The translations under genes were made by a program, and so were the position numbers. Below, one piece after another: positions 27,697 through 36,495 of a stretch of 64,000 bases of DNA (within the stretch, counting starts at the first letter, position 1; the number at the start of each line of letters is the position of its first letter). Source of the DNA: Halobacillus litoralis (GTDB lineage: Bacteria > Bacillota > Bacilli > Bacillales > Halobacillaceae); NCBI RefSeq assembly GCF_009856415.1, contig NZ_WMEZ01000003.1, forward strand, positions 310,001 to 374,000, written 5' to 3'. Below the pieces are notes generated by a model. It worked only from the letters and a program-made list of their open reading frames with translations, had not been told where the DNA came from and made no database searches.

Positions 27697-29037
27697 TCAT
27701 ATCGACTGAATCGCTTCTACCACAGTATCCAGCAAGAAAGTCAAATCCTCTTCTTCGATAGACAAAGGAGGAGATAGAGTAATGACATTGTTGTATCCAG
27801 CCACTGTCATCCCATTTTTCCCAATCAGTATTCCTTTGTCTTTACAATAGGCGATGATTTGGTTCACTTTCTCAACAGCTAATGGTTCCTTTGTTACTTT
27901 GCTTTCCACCATCTCTATACCAATGAGTAAGCCCTTCCCTCTAACATTGCCCACATGGTTATGGTTCTGAAGTCGGTTGTTCAAGTCATTTATTGCTGTC
28001 TCTCCCAAATCACGCGAACGCTCAAACAAGTTTTCTCTTTCCATAATTTCAATATTCTTAAGTGCAACTGCGCAAGCTGCTGGATGACCTCCGAATGTAT
28101 TAATATGACGGAAAAAGTCATACGTATCATCTCCGCAGAACGCTTCATAGACTTCCCGTTTGACTGCCGTAGCTGAAAGAGGAAGATAAGCACTTGTAAT
28201 CCCTTTCGCCATCGTAATGATATCCGGCTTCCCCCCATAGTTCATAAAACCGAACGGCTTACCCGTACGCCCGAACCCGCAAATCACTTCATCCACGATC
28301 ATGAGGGCTCCGTGTTTTTCACAAACGGCTTGAACCTCTTTCATATACTGCTCTGGCGGTACAATAACACCGCCGCCTGTAATGATCGGCTCCATGATGA
28401 CACCAGCAATCGATTCACTATATTCCCAAGTCATCACATCATCGATTTCCTTTGCTCCAAAGCGGTCTTTTTCACTATGTTCATTCCGGTATTCATCAGG
28501 TGGAGCCACATGCAAAAATCCGGGGCCGAGAGGTTCATACTTGTATTTGCGCTGCGCTTGACCCGTAGCAGCTAACGAGCTAGTGGAGTTTCCATGATAA
28601 GCTCGATACCTTGAGATAAACTTCGTACGGTAATGATCTCCTTTTTGCTGATGATATTGTCGAACCATTTTAAAAGCAGCTTCATTTGCTTCCGATCCAC
28701 TGTTTGAGAAAAAGATTACATAATCATCACCAAGTAGCTGATTGATTTTTTCACCTAATTGAATCGCTGCTTCATGACTCTGTGTAAGCGGCATATAAGA
28801 AAGGTCCTTGATCTGTTCGTATGCTGCTTTCGCAAGCTCTTCTCGCCCATAGCCAACATTTACACACCATAAGCCTGACATCGCATCCAAATATCGGTTA
28901 CCATCTATATCGGTGATCCAAGAACCTTTCGCACTTTTCGCTACCATGGTTGCATCAGGCTTATAGGGTTTCATGGAGTGCCATACATACTTCTCGTCCT
29001 TTGAGAGCATTTCGCTTTTTACATCAGCTTTAGTCAC
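27697..29037 (-). CDS. Class III omega-transaminase, likely beta-alanine:pyruvate
   Basis: A 446-residue PLP aminotransferase of class III. It has the SGLWCVNVGYGREELA opening typical of omega-amino acid:pyruvate transaminases, SGSEANEAAFKM, YHGNSTSS, the aspartate in MIVDEVICGFGRTG, the PLP lysine in MAKGITSAYLPLS, and NTFGGHPAACAVAL. Next to alanine dehydrogenase in the pyrimidine locus, it most likely moves the amino group of beta-alanine or 3-aminoisobutyrate to pyruvate. Substrate is inferred from context. A divergent-free intergenic stretch with a large repeat separates it from pucR. Confidence 0.88.
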   Translation of the reverse strand: MTKADVKSEMLSKDEKYVWHSMKPYKPDATMVAKSAKGSWITDIDGNRYLDAMSGLWCVNVGYGREELAKAAYEQIKDLSYMPLTQSHEAAIQLGEKINQLLGDDYVIFFSNSGSEANEAAFKMVRQYHQQKGDHYRTKFISRYRAYHGNSTSSLAATGQAQRKYKYEPLGPGFLHVAPPDEYRNEHSEKDRFGAKEIDDVMTWEYSESIAGVIMEPIITGGGVIVPPEQYMKEVQAVCEKHGALMIVDEVICGFGRTGKPFGFMNYGGKPDIITMAKGITSAYLPLSATAVKREVYEAFCGDDTYDFFRHINTFGGHPAACAVALKNIEIMERENLFERSRDLGETAINDLNNRLQNHNHVGNVRGKGLLIGIEMVESKVTKEPLAVEKVNQIIAYCKDKGILIGKNGMTVAGYNNVITLSPPLSIEEEDLTFLLDTVVEAIQSI

Positions 29038-29163
29038 CGGAGATTCCTCCTCAATGGTCTTTTGTTAGAATTATCTTAATTATCTAACATTTAAGACGCG
29101 CTTTCATTAGACATTGTGTCAAACAGTCATCTCCCCACTTTCACATAATGACAACAGCGCTTA

Positions 29164-29848
29164 TTCAACAATCTGGCAGGATTGTGTAAGACTTGATTTC
29201 AAGACTTGTGTTATGAGGGTTGGGGCGGAGGGGAATGAGTCGCTTTCCGCGGGAGCGCGGTGAGCCTCCTCGGACTGCGTCCTGTGGGGTCTCTCCTAGC
29301 ACTCTCTTCCCGCAGGGAGTCTCCCCATTCCCCTCCGCCCCTTTGCCATGTGAGTGTCTCGAAATCACTTCTGGAATCAACTCATTTTCAACTGATGGAG
29401 ATGAGTAGTTTTTAGTACAGGTGCCAGGAATTGGATTCCTAATGCTTGATATAGAGAGATTCCTGCGTACACCACATGGACAGTGGAAGACTGTTCTACT
29501 GTGCGAAGGGGTTCGTTTCTCCACTATATCGAATGGGGTGGTTGGGAAGCTGCGAGACTCCCGTGGGAGAAGGAGATAGGCGAGATCCCGCAGGACGTAG
29601 TCCGAGGAAGCTCGCCACTCCCCCACAGGAAAGTGTTCAAATGCGGAATCGCCCTGGTAGACACGACTGGCATAAGCCGAATAGCAACGGAATGTGCCTT
29701 TTCATTCCTTTGCTGTTCGGCTTATGACGCGAGTGTCTGGGCGATGGAGCTGGACGAGTAGCTTCCCAACCAACCTAACGCCCAACACGGCAACGAACCC
29801 CGATACCTCTCGAAACTGAGTCTTCCACAATCGGGAGCTTTAGTTGAA
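29164..29848 (+). repeat. MITE-like composite repeat, copy A
   Basis: A 685-bp non-coding GC-rich element. Its ends are imperfect terminal inverted repeats: left TTCAAC-N10-GATTGTGTAAGACT and the reverse of the right end TTCAAC-N10-GATTGTGGAAGACT; a further TTTCGAGA lies just inside each. The inner part has two oppositely oriented arms of a module (CGCTTTCCGCGGGAG ... TGAGCCTCCTCGGACTGCG and its inverse). Copies C (31615) and B (55708) share it. The core resembles repeats common in Bacillaceae genomes. No transposase frame is present; open frames across it are by-products of the GC-rich palindromes. Confidence 0.8.
29649..29744. repeat. Long palindrome nested in copy A
   Basis: A 96-bp imperfect palindrome found in copy A but not in copy B at the same place. 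Paired arms are TCGCC/GGCGA, AGACAC/GTGTCT, CATAAGCCGAA/TTCGGCTTATG and CGGAATG/CATTCC, with a short T-rich loop. It looks like a second repeat family inserted in the right half of the first. Confidence 0.7.
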
Positions 29849-29860
29849 AAAGGGTGATAG

Positions 29861-29892
29861 AAAAACACTTATTCGGAAAGCGAATAAGTGTT
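29861..29892 (-). terminator. Terminator of pucR
   Basis: AACACTTATTCG / CGAATAAGTGTT, 12-bp stem, followed on the minus strand by TTTTT, 14 bp past the pucR stop. Confidence 0.88.
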
Positions 29893-29905
29893 TGAGAGCG
29901 CATGG

Positions 29906-31492
29906 TCAGGTGACGGCTCTTTGGTATTCATAGGCTAGAAGCGCAAACTCGATGACCTGCCTTTTTTCACATTCCATGAAATCAGATCCCAGCAGCTTTT
30001 CTAACTTTTCCAGGCGGTGATATAACGTCTGGCGGACGACAAAAACTTTGGAAGCGGTTTCTTTTTTAGATCCATTGCATGCCAAATAGACCCTTAATGT
30101 CTCAAGGAGGTTCGTGTTATTCTTTTCGTCATACTTGATAATCGGTTCTAAGTACTCTTCAACTAACCCGTCAAGATTGCTGTGCTGATGGACGAGTGAA
30201 ATCAATCGATACATGTGTAAGTCATCGTAAAAGAATTTGGACTGACTTTCCGGAAGCTTTTCCTGGAGGGTTAAGGTTTCCTGTGCTGTTTGAAAGCTTT
30301 CATGCAATTTGCAGAGGTCTTTCACGTATTTACCAACAGCGATTTGAAATGATGATATACATGAATCATTCAAGAGGCTGATTTTCTGCAGTCGCTCGAC
30401 CCCGCGTTTGACCCGATTCTTCCAATCTTCGGCTTCTTTTCTATTCAGCAGAATGAACGTCAGCTGATGTCGCTTCTCTACAGGAAATACATAATAGCCG
30501 TTCTGGTCAAAAATATTGTGGATGAGCATGTTCATATAAGTGACGTCTGGATTGGATTTTTGTCTGTCCACCATGTTCAACTTGATGGTGAGGACAATGG
30601 CGCCTTTTACGGATTTGTCCAGTTTGTAAATCGCAAGTCTGTCACGTATCTCCTCTTCTTCATGCTCTCCCTGCAACCACTCGGTCAGCCACTCCGTTTC
30701 TTTTGCTTTTCTTTTTTCTTCCGTATAAAGTTCCCTTAATAAATACTGAGCAAGAGCGGTTCCCGTTCGGTCCAATAATAAAGACTCGAATTCACCGAAC
30801 TCCCTCCGGTTGGACAGTAAGTAAATATTAGCAAATTCCCGATCAAATACTTGGACCGGTTGTTTTAAAACTCTTCTCGAACCGGTTTCCGGCTTGCTAA
30901 GCTCCATCAATATTTGCTCGCGTTCTTTCTCTCTCAAGGCGGGGATTGTGACGACCGTATGATCCTTGGCAATATAGACGAGCTGGCAATTAACATATTG
31001 CTGCAAGTTTTTTAGGATCTCAAAGTAGTTATCAATCGATAATAACCGTTTATTCAACCGCTGCGAATAATCTTCTAAATTCGTAATGAACTCGTATTGC
31101 TGATTGATGAGATCCGCATGAATATCTTGAGTAATTTCCACAAAAGAAACTTCTTTCCGGAATAAGATAATCGGAAAATCGTTGGCTTCCGCATACTCAA
31201 TCGCTTCCTGGCTTATGTAATCAACGAAACTCCCGATCTCGATACAAATTCCGGCTACTTCTTTTTCGATTAATTGTTTTAATAAATGGAGAAAAAGCTC
31301 ATGATCATCCTTCCAGCCAAATCCTGTCGAAAGGACAAGCTCCCCACCTTTCAAATTCTTTCTCACTTCGATCATTTCATAAACGTGAACCCATTTGACC
31401 AGCCGGTCGATCCCCTTACGACCAGCAATAATTTCAGCTGAAGCGAAATGGTCCCTTTTCAGGATGTTTTCAATCGACATGTGTTCGTTCAT
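29906..31492 (-). CDS. PucR family transcriptional regulator
   Basis: A 528-residue regulator. The N-terminal PucR domain (about 1-125) reads VKWVHVYEMIEVRKNLKGGE and GICIEIGSFVDYI. The middle resembles the GGDEF-like sensory segment of the CdaR/PucR group, and the C terminus has the PucR-type HTH: LLETLRVYLACNGSKKETA then LYHRLEKLEKLLG. PucR proteins control purine or pyrimidine base catabolism in response to degradation intermediates, so this is the likely regulator of the pyrimidine genes on either side. It is monocistronic, bracketed by repeats A and C. A CodY-like box lies 29 bp before the start. Confidence 0.88.
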   Translation of the reverse strand: MNEHMSIENILKRDHFASAEIIAGRKGIDRLVKWVHVYEMIEVRKNLKGGELVLSTGFGWKDDHELFLHLLKQLIEKEVAGICIEIGSFVDYISQEAIEYAEANDFPIILFRKEVSFVEITQDIHADLINQQYEFITNLEDYSQRLNKRLLSIDNYFEILKNLQQYVNCQLVYIAKDHTVVTIPALREKEREQILMELSKPETGSRRVLKQPVQVFDREFANIYLLSNRREFGEFESLLLDRTGTALAQYLLRELYTEEKRKAKETEWLTEWLQGEHEEEEIRDRLAIYKLDKSVKGAIVLTIKLNMVDRQKSNPDVTYMNMLIHNIFDQNGYYVFPVEKRHQLTFILLNRKEAEDWKNRVKRGVERLQKISLLNDSCISSFQIAVGKYVKDLCKLHESFQTAQETLTLQEKLPESQSKFFYDDLHMYRLISLVHQHSNLDGLVEEYLEPIIKYDEKNNTNLLETLRVYLACNGSKKETASKVFVVRQTLYHRLEKLEKLLGSDFMECEKRQVIEFALLAYEYQRAVT

Positions 31493-31520
31493 TGAATGAC
31501 CCCTCTTTTAAAGTACAACA

Positions 31521-31535
31521 ATTTTTCAGAAAAAT
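31521..31535. promoter_or_regulatory. Candidate CodY box upstream of pucR
   Basis: ATTTTTCAGAAAAAT matches 13 of 15 positions of the CodY consensus and lies about 29 bp before the pucR start, overlapping its probable promoter. It would tie pyrimidine catabolism to nutrient status. Confidence 0.35.
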
Positions 31536-31614
31536 CTAATAGATTGTGAGATTTTCTTACAAAAAAGTTTAATAGTCCTAGTGAATCTAACACCTCCTCC
31601 AATATTCAACGATC

Positions 31615-31884
31615 TTCAACAAACTGGCAGGATTGTGTAAGACTTGATTTCGAGACTTTTGTTGGAGTTTAGAGGCTCCGGGAAAAGGTTCGCTTTCCGT
31701 GGGCGAGTGATGAGCCTCCTCGAGCTAACGCTCTGCGGGGTCTCATCTACCACGCACTTCCCACAGGACGCAGTCCGAGGAGGCTCACCGCGCTCCCGCG
31801 GAAAGCGAGCTATTCCCCGAAGCCCCCTTCCACTCAGCAAACATCTCGAAACTGAGTTTTCAAGAATAGGGAGCTTATGTGAAA
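31615..31884 (+). repeat. MITE-like repeat, compact copy C
   Basis: About 270 bp, with the same left end as copies A and B (TTCAAC ... GATTGTGTAAGACT) and a similar inverted right end (CTCGAAACTGAGT). Here the two module arms are joined closely, so the whole element is one long palindrome: CGCTTTCCGTGGG ... CCCGCGGAAAGCG. Same orientation as copy A. No coding function. Confidence 0.78.
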
Positions 31885-31893
31885 GATATAGAT

Positions 31894-31943
31894 GAAATAG
31901 AAGAAAGAGGATTGGCAGGGGCCAATCCTCTTTCTTCTATTTC
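31894..31943. terminator. 23-bp perfect stem-loop at end of pyrimidine operon
   Basis: GAAATAGAAGAAAGAGG+ATTGGC pairs perfectly over 23 bp with its inverse around the loop AGGG. It overlaps the last codons of the 78-aa gene and separates the operon from repeat C. Confidence 0.8.
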
Positions 31944-32173
31944 ACACTCTGTTTTTTCTGTTGCTGGACGAGAATGGTAGAGAAATACTTCCTCGTATCC
32001 GGGTGCAGGATGTGGAGCCGTTCCTTTTCACTTTTATCAGATTCGTTTCCTTTATATTGAAACTCAACGAATGCTCCACTTAAATTTTCAGTGACTCCAC
32101 TTATGACATAGCCCTGCTCCAATAAAAAATCGATCTTTTCGCGTTCTGCTTCAAACTCGCGATGGTCAGACAT
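31937..32173 (-). CDS. Unknown 78-aa protein co-transcribed with NCS1 permease
   Basis: A small charged soluble protein starting MSDHREFEAEREKIDFLLEQ, with a possible beta-rich middle (YVISGVTENLSGAFVEFQYK) and basic end QQQKKQSVK. It has no membrane helix or metal motif. A GGAGG-type site precedes the ATG, and it lies 15 bp after the permease stop, so it is the last gene of the pyrimidine operon. I do not recognise the family; a regulatory or chaperone-like accessory to the permease is only a guess. Confidence 0.6.
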   Translation of the reverse strand: MSDHREFEAEREKIDFLLEQGYVISGVTENLSGAFVEFQYKGNESDKSEKERLHILHPDTRKYFSTILVQQQKKQSVK

Positions 32174-32188
32174 TCAAATTCCTCCTTC

Positions 32189-33682
32189 TTATGCATCTAT
32201 TTTCCTTGTGGATCCTTCTGTACCTGTCTTACGCCCCAGCTTTTCTTCTACGAATTTTTCTCCGATGACCCAGTCACGACCGACGGTTATGCCGAGATAT
32301 TCATCATCACTTGGGTTATCAATTTCTGCCTGGGGATGCTTTTTGAAATACCAATGTTTGGCTAATAAGTAATAACATAGCGCTCCTACGCCAAATCCGA
32401 CGAAGAAAGAATAGGTTGAGAACGTATAGGCGAAGGCACTTCCGATGACCCATGAAATGATTCCAGCCCAGTTGACTCCTCCGTCATACCGGAATTGACC
32501 ACCTTGTTTATACAAATCGTGGACGTTCATTCTCCGCTTCCTCAATAAGTAGTAATCGGCGAAAATGATCCCTACGATGACAGAGAGAATGGCTGCCGCA
32601 ATCAATAATACGGGAATCAATAAGTTGAAGATACTCCATGGTTGGATGACTGTTCCTACAAGCCCTGCGATAAAAACCCCTGCCCAAAATGGCAGTTTCG
32701 GTCCTCCGACATTAGAGAAAATAGTGGCCGCAGGTACGATGTTCGCTGACACGTTTGTCGACCATTGGGCAAGAACGATCATTAATAGAAGAATACCAAG
32801 GACTAGTCCGCTGGCTGATTCCTGTAAAGCAACGACAGGGTCAAAGTTGGATACAGCAATGTAAGATACGGCACCAAGAACAACGATGAAGGTTTGTGTT
32901 AAAGGCAGTGCCACAAGACTTCCTACAAGAGCCCCTTTGTTTCTTTTCACCCAATTACGTTCCAGTTTCGGTGCTTTTATAAAGCGAGAAATGGAGGATA
33001 TATCAGCTGCGAGCGTTGACCAATATCCCATATTCCCAACAACGACGACAACGAAAGCTGTAAAAGCCGCGCCTCCGGTGACAGGGCTTTCCACCCAAGT
33101 CCATATGTCTTTCCCCTGTTCAGAAGCTGTTCCAGCGAGGGTAAAATACATCCATACTCCAATCAAAATAATGATCGGGGCAGCTAGGTCAGCGAACTTC
33201 TCTACCGCTTTGATGCCTAAGGCCGTGTTAAATAATTGAAATAGAGCAAAGAGAATATAACATACAAACCAATTATCAAAACCGAATAAAATGTTTAAAA
33301 TTCCATTAATGGCAGTTGAACCGAAGAACGTATTAATCCCGAACCACATCGATGCAGCAACCCCGCGCACGACAGATGGAAAATGGGTACCTATCGTCCC
33401 AAAAGGTGCCCTCATATAAACTGGGAAAGATATCCCATGTTCGATTCCAATATCAGCCGTCACAGAAATCGCTAGACCGATTAGAATCGTTCCCACCAAA
33501 GTACCAAGAACGACCCAGATCAAGGATATTTCCTGTACCCCTGCTCCACCGATAGCGAATGCTGCCAGTACGACAGCCATTCCGACCCACATAAACGAAA
33601 AACCTAAGGTACTGATTTTTTTCTCATTGTGAGGGATGGGCATTAAATCCGGGGACATCAAATGATTTGTCTTTTTGTCCAT
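32189..33682 (-). CDS. NCS1 family nucleobase:cation symporter
   Basis: A 497-residue membrane protein with about twelve helices. It has the NCS1 opening DLMPIPHNEKKISTLGFSFMWVGM, VYMRAPFGTIGTHFPSVVRG and WFGINTFFGSTA, and the ADYYLLRKRRMNVHDLYK end typical of PucI/allantoin-cytosine permeases. In this operon uracil, thymine or a dihydropyrimidine is the probable substrate, carried with H+ or Na+. It lies after dihydropyrimidinase with a hairpin between them. Substrate is inferred from context only. Confidence 0.9.
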   Translation of the reverse strand: MDKKTNHLMSPDLMPIPHNEKKISTLGFSFMWVGMAVVLAAFAIGGAGVQEISLIWVVLGTLVGTILIGLAISVTADIGIEHGISFPVYMRAPFGTIGTHFPSVVRGVAASMWFGINTFFGSTAINGILNILFGFDNWFVCYILFALFQLFNTALGIKAVEKFADLAAPIIILIGVWMYFTLAGTASEQGKDIWTWVESPVTGGAAFTAFVVVVVGNMGYWSTLAADISSISRFIKAPKLERNWVKRNKGALVGSLVALPLTQTFIVVLGAVSYIAVSNFDPVVALQESASGLVLGILLLMIVLAQWSTNVSANIVPAATIFSNVGGPKLPFWAGVFIAGLVGTVIQPWSIFNLLIPVLLIAAAILSVIVGIIFADYYLLRKRRMNVHDLYKQGGQFRYDGGVNWAGIISWVIGSAFAYTFSTYSFFVGFGVGALCYYLLAKHWYFKKHPQAEIDNPSDDEYLGITVGRDWVIGEKFVEEKLGRKTGTEGSTRKIDA

Positions 33683-33715
33683 ATATGGACTCCTCCTACC
33701 TATACCTGTTTTTTA

Positions 33716-33752
33716 AAAGGCTGCCTGGCTTTCAATGAAGCGAGGCAGCCTA
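33716..33752 (-). terminator. Intercistronic hairpin hydA - NCS1
   Basis: AGGCTGCCT / AGGCAGCCT, a 9-bp stem followed on the minus strand by TTTAAAAAA, in the 92-bp gap. Possibly an attenuator lowering permease expression. Confidence 0.65.
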
Positions 33753-33774
33753 CAATCCATGGCATACGGACAGG

Positions 33775-35190
33775 TTACTTCTGATAAAGTTCTTCTTTGG
33801 AGGATGTCAATTCCCCGTAACGGGAACGTTTCAAGTAGTTTCCTTTGCCGAGTTTACCGACAAATTCTTTATTCTGGATGACAAAGTCACCACGGGATAA
33901 TACACTGATCGGTTGTCCGGTCACTTTCATTCCTTCAAAAGGATTGTAGTCGGCAGCCATGTGACTCGTTTCAACAGAAATCGTGCGTTCCACATTCGGG
34001 TCGAAGATGACGATATCCGCATCTGCGCCGACCGATATCGTACCTTTTTGTGGGAACAGTCCGAATGTCTTTGCAATTTTCGTGGACGTTATGTTTACAA
34101 ACTCGTTCAGAGAAATTCTTCCCTTTTTCACCCCTTCAGAGAAAAGGATGCTAACGCGATCTTCGATGATCGGACCGCCGTTCGGAATCTTTGTGAAGTC
34201 TCCTTTTCCTAAATCTTTCTGACCTTTAAAGTCAAAGGAGCATTGATCGGAACCAAGCGTTTGCAGGTCCCCTGTTTTAAGGGCCTTCCATAATACATCC
34301 TGGTGGTGCTTTTCACGAAGTGGTGGCGACCACACATACTTCGCGCCTTCGAAGTCTGGCTTTTCTAAGTAACTTTGATCGAGAACCAAGTATTGCGGGC
34401 ACGTTTCACCCATCACGTTATAGCCTTTTTTGCGTGCTTTCGCGATGGCCTCCACCGCTTCTTCACACGTCACATGAACCACATATAACTGGGAGTCGGC
34501 AAGTCCTGTTAATTCTGCTGCACGCCCCGTCGCTTCACCTTCTACTTCAGGCGGACGCGTCAATGCATGATAAATCGGATCGGTTTGTCCCGCTTCCAAT
34601 GCTTTATTAACTAAATGATCGATTACATCCCCGTTTTCCGCATGGACCATGACTAAGGCGCCCAGTTTCTTCGCTTGTTCTAATGTACGGAAAAGCGTGC
34701 CGTCATCTGCCTGGAACACATTTTTATAGGCCATGAAAACTTTGAATGAAGTAATCCCTTCGTCTTCAATAACACTTGGCAGCTGTTCAAGGACATCATC
34801 GTTCATTTCGCCAATCATCAAATGAAAACTGTAATCGATGACGGACTTGTCCTTTGATTTCGCATGCCACTGATCAATGGAGTTCTGTAGTGGCTTTCCT
34901 TTGTCTGTGAGGCAAAAGTCTATGACCGTGGTTGTCCCACCGTGAGCAGCAGCAATGGTACCCGTTTCAAAGTCATCCTTACTCACTGTCCCACCAAACG
35001 GCATCTCGAGGTGAGTGTGTGGGTCGATGCCTCCAGGGAAAATGTAATTCCCTTCTGCATCCACCACTTCCGCTGCAGGATCGGTCAAATTCTGTCCGAT
35101 CAAAGCAATCTTTTCATTTTCGATGAGAATATCCGCTTTGTACGTATCAGCAGCTGTGACAATCGTTCCATTTTTGATGATTTTCTTCAT
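33775..35190 (-). CDS. hydA: Dihydropyrimidinase
   Basis: Opens the ring of dihydrouracil or dihydrothymine to the N-carbamoyl-beta-amino acid. The 471-residue amidohydrolase has GGIDPHTHLEMPFGGT (metal histidines), the carboxylated lysine in SFKVFMAYKN, VHAENGD and LGSDQCSF. It ends with a basic tail. PreA/PreT lies directly upstream (18 bp) and the permease downstream, as expected for a reductive pathway. D-hydantoinase activity is common in this family and cannot be excluded. Confidence 0.94.
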   Translation of the reverse strand: MKKIIKNGTIVTAADTYKADILIENEKIALIGQNLTDPAAEVVDAEGNYIFPGGIDPHTHLEMPFGGTVSKDDFETGTIAAAHGGTTTVIDFCLTDKGKPLQNSIDQWHAKSKDKSVIDYSFHLMIGEMNDDVLEQLPSVIEDEGITSFKVFMAYKNVFQADDGTLFRTLEQAKKLGALVMVHAENGDVIDHLVNKALEAGQTDPIYHALTRPPEVEGEATGRAAELTGLADSQLYVVHVTCEEAVEAIAKARKKGYNVMGETCPQYLVLDQSYLEKPDFEGAKYVWSPPLREKHHQDVLWKALKTGDLQTLGSDQCSFDFKGQKDLGKGDFTKIPNGGPIIEDRVSILFSEGVKKGRISLNEFVNITSTKIAKTFGLFPQKGTISVGADADIVIFDPNVERTISVETSHMAADYNPFEGMKVTGQPISVLSRGDFVIQNKEFVGKLGKGNYLKRSRYGELTSSKEELYQK

Positions 35191-35208
35191 CTAATCCCTC
35201 CATACCAT

Positions 35209-36495
35209 TTATTTAATTAAATTGACATCACAAGAGGACGCTGCACCAATGGCTGCTTGCCTTTCATTCCATGTCATCGGTGGCTTGCCGTTCGCGTACT
35301 CCACCATGTCGATCGCGCCATCTACCGGGCAGACGATGCTGCAAAGGTTACACCCGACACAATCTTCTTCACGAACTTTCAGAATGTCGTTGCCATTGGC
35401 ATCTTTCAACATATCGATACACTGGTGAGAAGTATCTTCACATGCGATATGGCACTTGTTACAGTTGATGCATACATCATTATTGATTTGAGCAACGACC
35501 TGGTGATTGAGGTCTAAATTGCCCCAGTCGCTGTACTTCTCTACAGACTTTCCGACAAGATCCATGACGGAATCAATGCCTTTTTCATCAAGATAATTGT
35601 CGAGGCCATCGACCATATCCTCAATGATGCTAAATCCGTGGTGCATCGCAGCTGTACAGACTTGGACCCCTGTTGCACCCATGAGCATAAACTCGACAGC
35701 CTCTCTCCAACTCGATACGCCACCCATTCCAGATATCGGAACATTGATTTTCGGATGACGAGCACATTCAGCTACCATGTTCAATGCAATGGGCTTAACG
35801 GCAGGACCACAGTAACCACCGTGAGCTCCTTTCCCAGCTACGTTCGGAATCGTATCCCATGAATCGATATCGACCCCAGCAAGGCTGTTGATCGTATTAA
35901 TCATACTGACCGCATCCGCGCCGCCATTGACGGCAGCTTCCGCTGTGAAAGTAATGTCAGTAATGTTCGGTGTGAGTTTTACGATGACGGGCGTTTGCGC
36001 GACTTCTTTCGCCCACATCGTCTGCTTCTCAACAAGCTCTGGAACCTGCCCGGAGGCTGCCCCCATGCCGCGTTCCGCCATCCCGTGCGGACAGCCGAAG
36101 TTCAACTCCAGCCCATCCACCCCGACGTCTTCGACACGTTTGACGATTTCATGCCATTTTTCCTGTGTCGGTTCAACCATCAATGAAGCAATGATCGCAT
36201 GGTCAGGAAACCTTTTTTTCGTTTCGTAAATTTCTTTCAAGTTCACTTCTAATGGACGGTCTGTGATCAGCTCAATATTATTGAAACCAGCCACTTGTTT
36301 TCCATTAAACCCTACGGCCGCAAAACGGGAGGATACGTTTAAGATTGGTTCACCTAGCGTTTTCCAAACGGCCCCGCCCCACCCTGCTTCAAATGCGCGC
36401 TGGACCTGGTAGCCCGAGTTTGTCGGAGGCGCAGAGGCGAGCCAGTATGGATTCGGAGATTTGATTCCTGCAAGATTCAAACTTAAGTCAGCCAT
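35209..36495 (-). CDS. preA: NAD-dependent dihydropyrimidine dehydrogenase, PreA subunit
   Basis: The catalytic FMN subunit that reduces uracil or thymine to the dihydro form. It has a dihydroorotate dehydrogenase-like barrel with LNFGCPHGMAERGMG (active-site Cys region), KLTPNITDI and GMGGVSSWREAVEF, then a C-terminal double ferredoxin domain: CINCNKCHIACEDTSHQC and CVGCNLCSIVCPVDGAI. 428 residues is normal. It overlaps preT by 13 bp, consistent with a tight PreT-PreA complex. Confidence 0.95.
   Translation of the reverse strand: MADLSLNLAGIKSPNPYWLASAPPTNSGYQVQRAFEAGWGGAVWKTLGEPILNVSSRFAAVGFNGKQVAGFNNIELITDRPLEVNLKEIYETKKRFPDHAIIASLMVEPTQEKWHEIVKRVEDVGVDGLELNFGCPHGMAERGMGAASGQVPELVEKQTMWAKEVAQTPVIVKLTPNITDITFTAEAAVNGGADAVSMINTINSLAGVDIDSWDTIPNVAGKGAHGGYCGPAVKPIALNMVAECARHPKINVPISGMGGVSSWREAVEFMLMGATGVQVCTAAMHHGFSIIEDMVDGLDNYLDEKGIDSVMDLVGKSVEKYSDWGNLDLNHQVVAQINNDVCINCNKCHIACEDTSHQCIDMLKDANGNDILKVREEDCVGCNLCSIVCPVDGAIDMVEYANGKPPMTWNERQAAIGAASSCDVNLIK

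Noticed and set aside
29165-29761. Frames of 60-150 codons across repeat copy A on both strands
   Set aside because: Pro/Arg/Ser-rich products of GC-rich palindromes; the same false frames recur in copies B and C, with no ribosome sites.
31616-31895. Frames across repeat copy C
   Set aside because: By-products of the palindromic GC-rich repeat; no ribosome site.
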